Of a stretch of 13,181 bases of DNA, positions 1 to 6,848 are shown piece after piece (within the stretch, counting starts at the first letter, position 1; each line of letters opens with the position of its first letter). Position numbers and translations under genes: made by a program. The DNA comes from Prevotellaceae bacterium UBA2738 (GTDB lineage: Bacteria; Bacteroidota; Bacteroidia; Bacteroidales; Bacteroidaceae), in assembly GCA_002353585.1 (NCBI GenBank), contig DEJW01000003.1:52409-65589 (forward strand), given 5' to 3'. Under the pieces are notes generated by a model. The model had not been told where the DNA came from and made no database searches. It saw only the letters and a list, made by a program, of their open reading frames with translations.

Positions 1-752
1 TTACGGAAAGCCTTACCAATCTGAGCTATACCGAATGGTATCTTCATACGTCCTGTCTTCTGCACATTCAGGTAGTTTACGAATATACCCTGGGCAGTCT
101 CAGGACGCAGGTAAATCTTCATAGAACTGTCAGCAGAAGCACCCATCTCGGTTGAGAACATGAGGTTGAACTGGCGTACGTCAGTCCAGTTACGTGTGCC
201 AGAGATAGGACAAACAATCTCTTCGTCGAGGATAATCTGCTTGAGCATGTCGAGGTCCATCTTGTTCATAGCCTCGCTATAGCGTGCGTGCAGGTCATCA
301 AACTTCTTCTGGTTCTCCAGAACGCGAGGGTTGGTCTCGCGGAACTGCTTCTCGTCGAAGGCATCGCCAAACTTCTTCTGAGCCTTAGCTATCTCCTTGG
401 CAATCTTATCCTCGTACTTTGCCATCTGTTCCTCGATGAGCACGTCAGCACGATAGCGCTTCTTAGAGTCGCGGTTGTCAATAAGAGGGTCGTTGAAAGC
501 ATCAACGTGTCCTGATGCCTTCCATATTGTAGGGTGCATGAAGATAGAAGAGTCAATACCCACGATGTTGTCGTGGAGCAATACCATTGACTGCCACCAG
601 TACTGCTTGATGTTATTCTTCATTTCTACACCATTCTGACCATAGTCATAAACGGCAGCCAGTCCGTCATAGATATCACTTGATGGAAAAACAAAGCCAT
701 ACTCTTTACAGTGGCTTACTATCTTCTTAAATACGTCTTCTTGCTGTGCCAT
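1..752 (-). CDS. glyQS: Glycyl-tRNA synthetase (class II, alpha2 type), N-terminal 250 residues; C-terminal part outside window
   Basis: This enzyme charges tRNA-Gly with glycine using ATP, in the cytosol. The gene starts at base 752 (ATG; first residues MAQQEDVFKK) and stays open to the window edge, so 250 residues are visible. Family features seen are the N-terminal core opening (VSHCKEYGFVFPSSDIYDGL, residues 12-31), the motif-1 region with HPTIWKASGHVDAF (73-86), an inserted charged segment (about 95-160), CPISGTRNW (181-189), and the start of motif 2 with RPETAQGIFVN (216-226) and PFGIAQIGKAFR (239-250). This is the single-chain homodimeric form, not the alpha2beta2 GlyQ/GlyS form; some databases still use the symbol glyS. 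The gene follows recQ by 92 bases but has its own promoter at 790-797, so it is probably transcribed independently. The anticodon-binding domain cannot be seen. Identification is secure. Confidence 0.96.
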   Translation of the reverse strand, partial: MAQQEDVFKKIVSHCKEYGFVFPSSDIYDGLAAVYDYGQNGVEMKNNIKQYWWQSMVLLHDNIVGIDSSIFMHPTIWKASGHVDAFNDPLIDNRDSKKRYRADVLIEEQMAKYEDKIAKEIAKAQKKFGDAFDEKQFRETNPRVLENQKKFDDLHARYSEAMNKMDLDMLKQIILDEEIVCPISGTRNWTDVRQFNLMFSTEMGASADSSMKIYLRPETAQGIFVNYLNVQKTGRMKIPFGIAQIGKAFR

Positions 753-789
753 TATCTTTTTATGTTTGCAATTTATTTAATTTTGGATG

Positions 790-797
790 CAAAGATA
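790..797 (-). promoter_or_regulatory. Bacteroidetes-type -7 box for glyQS
   Basis: On the minus strand the bases read TATCTTTG, an exact match to the TAnnTTTG -7 element of the Bacteroidetes housekeeping sigma factor. They are followed by C, as is common. The -33 element is poor: no TTTG lies 19-20 bases upstream, where only a degenerate CGTTT-like stretch is found. A T7 run directly precedes the box. Transcription would start near base 783, giving a leader of about 30 nt before the ATG at 752. Confidence 0.72.
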
Positions 798-844
798 CAA
801 AAAAAGTGTGAGAGAAACGAGTGTTTTCGTACTTTTTAACTTTG

Positions 845-3013
845 TTAATTGGCGTTTTCTGAAATATATTTGAGTCGTATCAGTCTGATGTCTTCATCCT
901 GATAGTCTCCGTCGAATTCCTTAAATGCCTCTTTCAGTCCGTCTGTCTCTGCCTCCGAGAAGTATTGGTATATGTCGTCAATCTGTTCGTCGTCCATCGT
1001 CTCCTCGATGTAATAGTCTAAGTTTAAGCGTGTTCCGCTATACACTATAGCCTCCATCTCGTCGAGAAGCTCTGTAAACTTTATGCCGAGCGACTTAGCT
1101 ATATCGTCGAGAGGCATTTTCCTGTCAACACACTGAACTATCTTCAGTTTCTGCATTGAGTTCTTTGCCACGCTTCTTACGCGCATATCCTCAGGACGTT
1201 CTATCTCGTTCTCTTCGCAATATTTGCTGATAAGGTCGCAGAAAGGCTGTCCGTAACGCTTTGCCTTTCCTTGTCCTACACCAGGGATGTTCTGCAACTC
1301 CTGCAGATTCACAGGGTAGATGGTAGCCATCTGTTCCAGAGAACTCTCCATGAAGACGATATACGGTTGCACCTTATGCTTCTCAGCCTCAGACTTTCTC
1401 AGGTCTTTGAGCATAGCAAAGAGGGTAGGGTCGAGAGCTCCTGCTCCGCTACCCATAGCTTCTGTGGTGTCTTCGTTATAGTTGTTGTCTTCTGTCACGT
1501 AGAAGTCTGTCGGCTTCTTCAGCCATTTCAGTCCAGCCTGCGTAACCTTCAGGTTGCCGAAGCTCTCCACGTCTTTCTTGATATATCCGTCAATCATGGC
1601 TCTCCTTATGAGCGGATGCCATATCTTGTCGTTCAGTCCTTCTCCACAGGCAAAGTCCTCGAGCAGGTGGTGCTTGTGAGACTCTATATCGTCAGTCTTC
1701 CTGCCCTTGATAAAGTCTATCACGTAAGCGGTTTTGAATGACTCCTTCAATGCCAGAATGGATTTCAGGGCGTATTGCAATTCTGTGGTAGCCAGTATCT
1801 TTTTCTTTGGATGCAGACAGTTGTCGCAGTTTCCGCAGTTGTCTTTCGGATAATCCTCGCCAAAATACTTCAGCAGCATCTTTCGGCGACAGATTGACGA
1901 CTCGGCATAGGCTGCCGTCTCTTGCAGCAGGTGGCGTCCTATCTCCTGTTCAGTCACCTGTTTTGAGTCCATAAACTTCTCCAGTTTCTGCAGGTCTTTG
2001 TGCGAGTAGAAGGCTATACACTTTCCTTCGCCTCCGTCACGTCCTGCACGTCCTGTCTCCTGATAATATCCCTCCAACGATTTAGGTATGTCGTAGTGTA
2101 TCACAAACCTCACGTCAGGTTTGTCGATACCCATGCCGAATGCTATGGTTGCCACTATAACGTCAATCCTCTCCATGAGGAAATCGTCCTGAGTGCTGTT
2201 GCGCACGGCAGTGTCCAGTCCTGCGTGGTATGCCTCAGCCTTGATGTCGTTGGTCTTCAACACCTCAGCCAGTTCTTCCACCTTCTTTCTCGACAGACAA
2301 TATACTATGCCGCTTTTGCCAGGATTCTGCTTTATGAACTTTATTATCTGTTTGTCTATGGTACTGTCTTTCTGTCTTACCTCATAATACAGACTCGGAC
2401 GGTTGAAAGAACTCATGAAATCCTTGGCATCGGCTATGCCGAGATTCTTCTTTATGTCAAAACGTACCTTCTCCGTTGCCGTTGCAGTAAGGGCAATGAT
2501 AGGAGCCACACCGATATTGTCTATTATAGGTCTTATTCTGCGATATTCGGGTCTGAAGTCATGTCCCCATTCCGATATACAGTGTGCCTCGTCTATGGCA
2601 TAGAATGATATCTTTGTGCCTCTCAGGAAATTGATATATTCCTCCTTAGTCAGCGACTCAGGTGCCATATACAACAGTTTGGTTGTTCCTGATTTGATGT
2701 CATTCTTCACCTGGTCTATTGCCGTTTTGTTCATGGATGAGTTAAGGCAGTGTGCCACACCGTCCTTTTCACTTATGCCGTTGATTACGTCCACCTGATT
2801 CTTCATCAGGGCAATCAGCGGAGAGATGACGATGGCTGTACCATCCATGATGAGTGAAGGCAACTGGTAACAGAGTGACTTTCCTCCGCCCGTTGGCATA
2901 AGCACGAAGCCATCATTGCCCTCAAGCAGGTTCTTGATGACTTCCTCCTGTTTGCCTTTGAATTTGTCAAAGCCAAAGTATCGTTTTAGTGCCTCGTTTA
3001 GGTTAGTATTCAT
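845..3013 (-). CDS. recQ: ATP-dependent DNA helicase RecQ
   Basis: RecQ is a 3'-5' superfamily-2 DNA helicase used in recombination repair and stalled-fork processing. The 722-residue product shows the full domain order. The helicase core has Walker A PTGGGKS (40-46), DEAH box (141-144), the aromatic-rich loop CISEWGHDFRPEY (145-157), motif III TATAT (176-180) and motif VI QETGRAGRDG (318-327). The RQC zinc site uses Cys375, Cys393, Cys396 and Cys399. A winged-helix segment follows (about 410-500). An HRDC domain with the helix-hairpin NIPGVGQGKAKRYG lies at about 527-602. The C-terminal extension (about 615-722) is acidic and resembles the helix-turn-helix tail of longer Bacteroidetes RecQ proteins, so the protein is longer than the E. 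coli enzyme (about 610 residues). It is the last gene of the clpP-clpX-recQ cluster, 54 bases after clpX with no promoter in the gap, so probably co-transcribed. A second RecQ paralogue elsewhere in the genome cannot be excluded. Confidence 0.96.
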   Translation of the reverse strand: MNTNLNEALKRYFGFDKFKGKQEEVIKNLLEGNDGFVLMPTGGGKSLCYQLPSLIMDGTAIVISPLIALMKNQVDVINGISEKDGVAHCLNSSMNKTAIDQVKNDIKSGTTKLLYMAPESLTKEEYINFLRGTKISFYAIDEAHCISEWGHDFRPEYRRIRPIIDNIGVAPIIALTATATEKVRFDIKKNLGIADAKDFMSSFNRPSLYYEVRQKDSTIDKQIIKFIKQNPGKSGIVYCLSRKKVEELAEVLKTNDIKAEAYHAGLDTAVRNSTQDDFLMERIDVIVATIAFGMGIDKPDVRFVIHYDIPKSLEGYYQETGRAGRDGGEGKCIAFYSHKDLQKLEKFMDSKQVTEQEIGRHLLQETAAYAESSICRRKMLLKYFGEDYPKDNCGNCDNCLHPKKKILATTELQYALKSILALKESFKTAYVIDFIKGRKTDDIESHKHHLLEDFACGEGLNDKIWHPLIRRAMIDGYIKKDVESFGNLKVTQAGLKWLKKPTDFYVTEDNNYNEDTTEAMGSGAGALDPTLFAMLKDLRKSEAEKHKVQPYIVFMESSLEQMATIYPVNLQELQNIPGVGQGKAKRYGQPFCDLISKYCEENEIERPEDMRVRSVAKNSMQKLKIVQCVDRKMPLDDIAKSLGIKFTELLDEMEAIVYSGTRLNLDYYIEETMDDEQIDDIYQYFSEAETDGLKEAFKEFDGDYQDEDIRLIRLKYISENAN

Positions 3014-3067
3014 GTATTTTTAAGGCGTAACTTTTTTATATGGTGGGTGATTATTGCTATGTTTTTA

Positions 3068-4318
3068 TTATGCTATCATACTTCCGCTGCTCTCCAGCTG
3101 TTCCTCAGCATACTGCTTGGTAATCTCCACCTTAGAGATATTCTGTGAGGGAGCCTTGAACATTATGTCGGTCATGATAGTTTCCACGATGGAACGCAGA
3201 CCTCTTGCACCGAGTTTGTACTCCACAGCCTTGTCAACTATATAGTCAAGAGCCTCAGTGGTGAAGGTCAGTTTTATGTTGTCCATCTGGAACAGTTTGA
3301 TGTATTGTCTCACGATGCTGTTCTTAGGCTCTACGAGAATGCGACGTAGAGCGTCGTGGTCCAGAGGGTCAAGATGTGTCAGCACAGGCAGACGTCCGAT
3401 GATTTCAGGTATCAGTCCGAATGACTTCAGGTCTTGCGGAGCAATATACTGCATCATGTCGTTCTTGTTAATCTTGCGGGTGTTCTGCACGCTGTTATAG
3501 CCCACGGTGTGGGTGTTCAGACGCTGGGCTATCTTACGTTCTATTCCGTCGAAAGCTCCACCGCAGATAAATAGGATATTCCTTGTGTCCACGTGTATAT
3601 AGTCCTGGTCAGGGTGCTTACGTCCTCCCTTTGGTGGTACGTTCACGATAGTGCCCTCAAGGAGTTTCAGCATACCTTGCTGCACACCCTCGCCACTCAC
3701 GTCACGGGTGATGCTTGGGTTGTCGCTCTTACGTGCTATCTTGTCTATCTCGTCAATGAACACGATACCTCTTTCGGCAGCCTCGAGGTTGTAGTCTGCC
3801 ACCTGCAGCAGTCGGGTCAGTATGCTCTCCACATCTTCGCCTACGTATCCTGCCTCGGTAAATACCGTAGCATCAACTATGGTGAATGGCACATTCAGCA
3901 GTTTTGCTATGGTGCGTGCAAGGAGAGTCTTGCCAGTACCTGTTGAGCCCACCATGATGATGTTGCTCTTCTCTATCTCCACGCCATCGTTGTCTTCAGG
4001 CTGTGACAAACGTTTGTAGTGGTTATATACAGCTACTGAGAGATACTTCTTGGCATCATCCTGACCTATTACATACTGGTCAAGATATTCCTTTATCTCC
4101 TGTGGCTTAGGAATCTCCTTTAACTCCTGTTCCTTATTAACTTTTTCGCTTGCAGGTTTTGCTGTGTCATCCATGATGTTAGGCACGCTCCTGGCTATCT
4201 CGTAAGCCTGGGCGATACACTGGTCGCAGATAAAGCCGTTCATGCCTGTAACGAGTAACGCCACCTCTTTTTCAGAACGTCCGCAGAAACTACAGCGATT
4301 TTCCGTTTTCTTTGCCAT
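3068..4318 (-). CDS. clpX: ATP-dependent Clp protease ATP-binding subunit ClpX
   Basis: ClpX is the AAA+ hexameric unfoldase that recognises tagged or misfolded proteins and threads them into the ClpP chamber in the cytosol. The 416-residue sequence carries the N-terminal zinc-binding domain with Cys9, Cys12, Cys31 and Cys34, Walker A GSTGTGKT (124-131), the pore-1 loop GYVGE (157-161), Walker B with IVFIDEIDKIAR (185-196), the RPH-like loop near GGRKHPDQDY (231-240), the GLIPEIIGRLP segment (301-311) and sensor 2 GARGLRS (370-376). The ClpP-docking loop appears as VGY (272-274), where E. coli has IGF. Length matches the family. The gene begins 16 bases after clpP and is surely in the same operon; recQ follows. 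The start MAKKTENRCSFCG gives the usual short lead into the zinc finger. Identification is firm. Confidence 0.98.
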   Translation of the reverse strand: MAKKTENRCSFCGRSEKEVALLVTGMNGFICDQCIAQAYEIARSVPNIMDDTAKPASEKVNKEQELKEIPKPQEIKEYLDQYVIGQDDAKKYLSVAVYNHYKRLSQPEDNDGVEIEKSNIIMVGSTGTGKTLLARTIAKLLNVPFTIVDATVFTEAGYVGEDVESILTRLLQVADYNLEAAERGIVFIDEIDKIARKSDNPSITRDVSGEGVQQGMLKLLEGTIVNVPPKGGRKHPDQDYIHVDTRNILFICGGAFDGIERKIAQRLNTHTVGYNSVQNTRKINKNDMMQYIAPQDLKSFGLIPEIIGRLPVLTHLDPLDHDALRRILVEPKNSIVRQYIKLFQMDNIKLTFTTEALDYIVDKAVEYKLGARGLRSIVETIMTDIMFKAPSQNISKVEITKQYAEEQLESSGSMIA

Positions 4319-4334
4319 TACCTTCTTACAATTA

Positions 4335-5006
4335 TTATTTCTTAACCAGTACCTGGTCTATCATACCATATTCCTTTGCTTCCTCAGCAGTCATCCAGTA
4401 GTTACGGTCTGAGTCCTGCCAAACCTTCTCGTATGGAGTGTGAGAGTGGTTGCTGATGATGGTATAGAGTTCCTTCTTGAATTTCTGTATCTCCTTAGCC
4501 TCTATTTCGATGTCGCTTGCCTGACCCTGAACGCCTCCGAGTGGCTGGTGAATCATGACGCGAGAGTGGGGCAGGGCTGTTCTCTTTCCTTCCTGACCTG
4601 CCACAAGCAGTACGGCACCCATTGATGCTGCCATGCCTGTGCATATCGTTGCCACGTCGCTTGATATGAACTGCATGGTGTCATATATGCCGAGTCCAGC
4701 TGTCACCGAACCGCCAGGAGAGTTGATGTAGATAGAGATATCCTTGCCTGGGTCGGTAGAGTCGAGGTACAACAACTGTGCCTGTATGGTGTTAGCTGTG
4801 TAGTCGTTAATCTCTGTTCCGAGGAAGATGATACGGTCCATCATCAGACGTGAGAATACGTCCATCTGTGTCACGTTGAGCTGACGCTCCTCAAGGATGT
4901 ATGGGTTAAGATACTGGTTCTGTACAGACATTACGTCGTCCAGCACCATGCTGTTTATACCAACTTTGCTGGTCGCAAATTTTCTGAAATCGCTTGTCAA
5001 GTTCAT
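4335..5006 (-). CDS. clpP: ATP-dependent Clp protease proteolytic subunit ClpP (catalytic Asp position is Asn)
   Basis: ClpP is the tetradecameric serine peptidase that degrades proteins delivered by ClpX. The 223-residue product has the oxyanion-region NSPGGSVTAG (95-104), the nucleophile Ser128 in GMAASMGAVL, the catalytic His153 in HSRVMIHQP and the C-terminal TAEEAKEYGMID. Aligning this last stretch with E. coli and S. aureus ClpP puts the third triad residue (Asp171/Asp172 in those enzymes, in R-D-R or R-D-N) at Asn202 in DSDRNYWM. The codon is AAC at 4401-4403 on the minus strand, one transition from an Asp codon. The N-terminal about 30 residues probably include a propeptide. It is the first gene of the operon, under the promoter at 5051-5082, and clpX starts 16 bases downstream. 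Family assignment is certain. Whether the Asn lowers activity is inference; the other two triad residues are intact. Confidence 0.97.
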   Translation of the reverse strand: MNLTSDFRKFATSKVGINSMVLDDVMSVQNQYLNPYILEERQLNVTQMDVFSRLMMDRIIFLGTEINDYTANTIQAQLLYLDSTDPGKDISIYINSPGGSVTAGLGIYDTMQFISSDVATICTGMAASMGAVLLVAGQEGKRTALPHSRVMIHQPLGGVQGQASDIEIEAKEIQKFKKELYTIISNHSHTPYEKVWQDSDRNYWMTAEEAKEYGMIDQVLVKK

Positions 5007-5050
5007 GTGCTTTCTATATATGAATTATTGATTTAACTTCGTTTTGTACA

Positions 5051-5082
5051 CAAAGTTAATAAAAAAAATATAGAAGCACAAA
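5051..5082 (-). promoter_or_regulatory. Promoter of the clpP-clpX-recQ operon
   Basis: The minus strand reads TTTG (5079-5082), a 20-base spacer containing a T8 run, then TAACTTTG (5051-5058). Both boxes match the Bacteroidetes TTTG / TAnnTTTG consensus exactly. The expected start near base 5044 leaves a leader of roughly 37 nt before the clpP ATG. No heat-shock operator such as CIRCE is visible. Its position just downstream of the lipoprotein gene makes clpP a separate transcription unit. Confidence 0.82.
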
Positions 5083-5100
5083 TTTTTTAAGATTTATTTG

Positions 5101-5532
5101 CTATCTAAGATACCAGATATCGTTTTTCTTTACCATTGGTACCACAATTTCCTCTCGCATGCTGTCCTTGAAACAAAGTGCAAGGAAAGCCTGTGCGGTC
5201 ATTATTGTAGAGTCGTTAGGCAGCTTCACTGAGTCGCATGTGGCTCTCAGGGCTTCCACTCTTGCTATGCCCTGATGAGCCTTGTTCTGCTGCTCTATGT
5301 ACATCTGCATGTTGAGTATCAGTTGCGCCTTATAGTCCTCTGGTATGCTATCGTTCTGTAATGTGCCATCCACGAATGTGGCGTAGTCGCCGTTCACCAG
5401 TTGGTCATAATATGCCTTTGCCGTCTGTAGTGCCACATCCTCCTGCTTCATGCCGTCCTTATTGGAGCAAGAGGAGAATAATGTCAACGATATCGTTGAC
5501 ATTATCGTGAATATGTAAAAAGCCTTCTTCAT
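5101..5532 (-). CDS. Small lipoprotein, probably NTF2-like fold (DUF4878-like), function unknown
   Basis: The 143-residue product begins with a lipoprotein signal: two Lys after Met, a hydrophobic core (residues 4-19) and a lipobox-like FSSC ending at Cys22, followed by SNKDG. The residue at +2 after Cys is not Asp, so sorting cannot be read by the E. coli rule. The mature part contains TAKAYYDQLVNGDYATFVD (38-56), a pattern typical of NTF2-like/DUF4878 proteins of Bacteroidales in which a helix with YY..L..GDY precedes a variable segment, then beta strands ending in KKNDIWYLR. I infer this fold from the pattern only; no enzyme motif is evident and I cannot name a function. The start lies 2 bases after the der stop, so it is the distal gene of the six-gene operon. 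A perfect palindrome (5478-5505) lies within its signal-peptide codons. Confidence 0.8.
   Translation of the reverse strand: MKKAFYIFTIMSTISLTLFSSCSNKDGMKQEDVALQTAKAYYDQLVNGDYATFVDGTLQNDSIPEDYKAQLILNMQMYIEQQNKAHQGIARVEALRATCDSVKLPNDSTIMTAQAFLALCFKDSMREEIVVPMVKKNDIWYLR
5478..5505. repeat. Perfect 28-bp palindrome inside the lipoprotein signal-peptide codons
   Basis: The two 14-base arms are exact reverse complements with no spacer; the centre lies between 5491 and 5492 and the core is ATGTCAACGAT / ATCGTTGACAT. In the mRNA, with a four-base loop, it would form a 12-bp stem 28 nt after the lipoprotein start and about 30 nt past the der stop. It falls on roughly codons 10-19 (T-I-M-S-T-I-S-L-T-L). 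No T-run follows, so it does not look like an intrinsic terminator. Function unknown. Confidence 0.9.
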
Positions 5533-5534
5533 GC

Positions 5535-6848
5535 TTATTTCTGTCTTACAAATACGTTGATAGGTGTGCCTGTAAGAGTCCAGTGGCTGCGTATCTGGTT
5601 TTCCAGGAAACGGCGATACTGCTCCTTTACGTACTGTGGCAGGTTAGCGTAGAACACGAATGTAGGAATCTGTGTGTCTGGCACCTGTGTGCAGTATTTT
5701 ATCTTTATGTATTTGCCCTTGACGCTCTGTGGTGGTGTAGCCTCTATGATAGGCAGCATAACCTCGTTGAGTTTGCTGGTACCTATCTTAGCCTTACGGT
5801 TCAGATACACCTGCTTGGCTGTCTCCAGTACCTTGAAGATACGCTGCTTGGTGGTTGCAGATGCAAAGACGATAGGGAAGTCGGTGAATGGAGCCATTCG
5901 CTCACGTATGGCGTTTTCGAATGTCTTGATTGAAATCTGCGACTTGTCTTCCACCAGGTCCCATTTGTTTACCACCACCACGAGTGACTTGTTGTTCTTC
6001 TGTATCAGTTGGAAGATATTCATGTCCTGAGCCTCGATACCTCTCGTGGCGTCAATCATGAGTATGCAGACGTCTGAGTTTTCGATAGCCCTGATGGAAC
6101 GCATCACGCTGTAGAACTCCAAATCTTCGTTCACCTTATTCTTACGGCGTATGCCAGCGGTATCCACGAGGTAGAAGTCGAAACCGAACTTGTTGTAACG
6201 TGTGTATATAGAGTCGCGAGTGGTGCCTGCTATGTCGGTCACTATGTTGCGCTCCTCGCCTATGAAGGCGTTGATGATGCTTGATTTGCCAGCGTTTGGT
6301 CTGCCCACTACGGCAAAACGTGGCAGGTTGTCCTCTGTCTCTGCCTCCTTGTCCTTTGGCAGTTTGTCGAGTATGGTGTCGAGCAGGTCGCCAGTGCCTG
6401 AACCTGTTGCTGCACTGATGCAGAAGGGGTCGCCCAGTCCCAGTCGGTAGAAGTCGGCTGCGTAATACTGCTGCTCGTTGTTGTCGGTCTTGTTGCTTAC
6501 GAGTATTACTGGTATCTTTGTCTTACGCAGTATCTGTGCCACGTCAGAATCCAGGTCTGTTATACCAGTCTGCACGTCAACGAGGAAGAGCACGAGGTCA
6601 GCCTCTTCGGTGGCTATCTTCACCTGATCTCTTATAGCGTCTTCGAATATGTCGTCGCTTTTTACTACCCATCCGCCAGTATCGACGATGGAAAACTCTT
6701 TGCCGTTCCATTCTACTTTGCCATACTGACGGTCACGTGTGGTGCCTGCTATGTCGCTGACTATGGCATGACGGGTCTTTGTCAGCCTGTTAAACAAGGT
6801 TGACTTACCTACATTTGGTCTGCCTACTATGGCTACTAAGTTTCCCAT
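5535..6848 (-). CDS. der: Ribosome biogenesis GTPase Der (EngA), double G domain
   Basis: Der is an essential GTPase with two tandem G domains that helps mature the 50S ribosomal subunit. In the 437-residue product the first G domain shows GRPNVGKS (9-16), the switch-II motif DTGG (56-59), NKTD (119-122) and SAATGSG (145-151). The second shows GRPNAGKS (182-189), DTAG (229-232), NKWD (294-297) and ASATTKQR (329-336). A C-terminal KH-like domain follows from about 352, with the usual ATPPQSVKGKYIKIKYCTQ (370-388) and the ending LTGTPINVFVRQK. Length and motif spacing are normal and all nucleotide-binding residues are intact. The start codon lies within the last codons of era (13-base overlap, different frame), which suggests translational coupling, and the lipoprotein gene follows after 2 bases. 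Confidence 0.98.
   Translation of the reverse strand: MGNLVAIVGRPNVGKSTLFNRLTKTRHAIVSDIAGTTRDRQYGKVEWNGKEFSIVDTGGWVVKSDDIFEDAIRDQVKIATEEADLVLFLVDVQTGITDLDSDVAQILRKTKIPVILVSNKTDNNEQQYYAADFYRLGLGDPFCISAATGSGTGDLLDTILDKLPKDKEAETEDNLPRFAVVGRPNAGKSSIINAFIGEERNIVTDIAGTTRDSIYTRYNKFGFDFYLVDTAGIRRKNKVNEDLEFYSVMRSIRAIENSDVCILMIDATRGIEAQDMNIFQLIQKNNKSLVVVVNKWDLVEDKSQISIKTFENAIRERMAPFTDFPIVFASATTKQRIFKVLETAKQVYLNRKAKIGTSKLNEVMLPIIEATPPQSVKGKYIKIKYCTQVPDTQIPTFVFYANLPQYVKEQYRRFLENQIRSHWTLTGTPINVFVRQK

Noticed and set aside
798..830. Possible intrinsic terminator after recQ (weak GAAAAC/GTTTC stem followed by a T-run)
   Set aside because: The stem has only about five pairs with a bulge and the T-run is eight bases away; the T-run is better explained as part of the glyQS promoter spacer.
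2000..2608. 202-codon open frame on the plus strand
   Set aside because: It lies wholly antisense to recQ, whose helicase motifs are intact, and its product shows no domain or sensible composition.
5097..5112. Short palindrome TATCT-A-AGATA at the end of the lipoprotein gene
   Set aside because: The one-base loop is too tight, the stem is AT-rich and no T-tract follows, so it is not a credible terminator.
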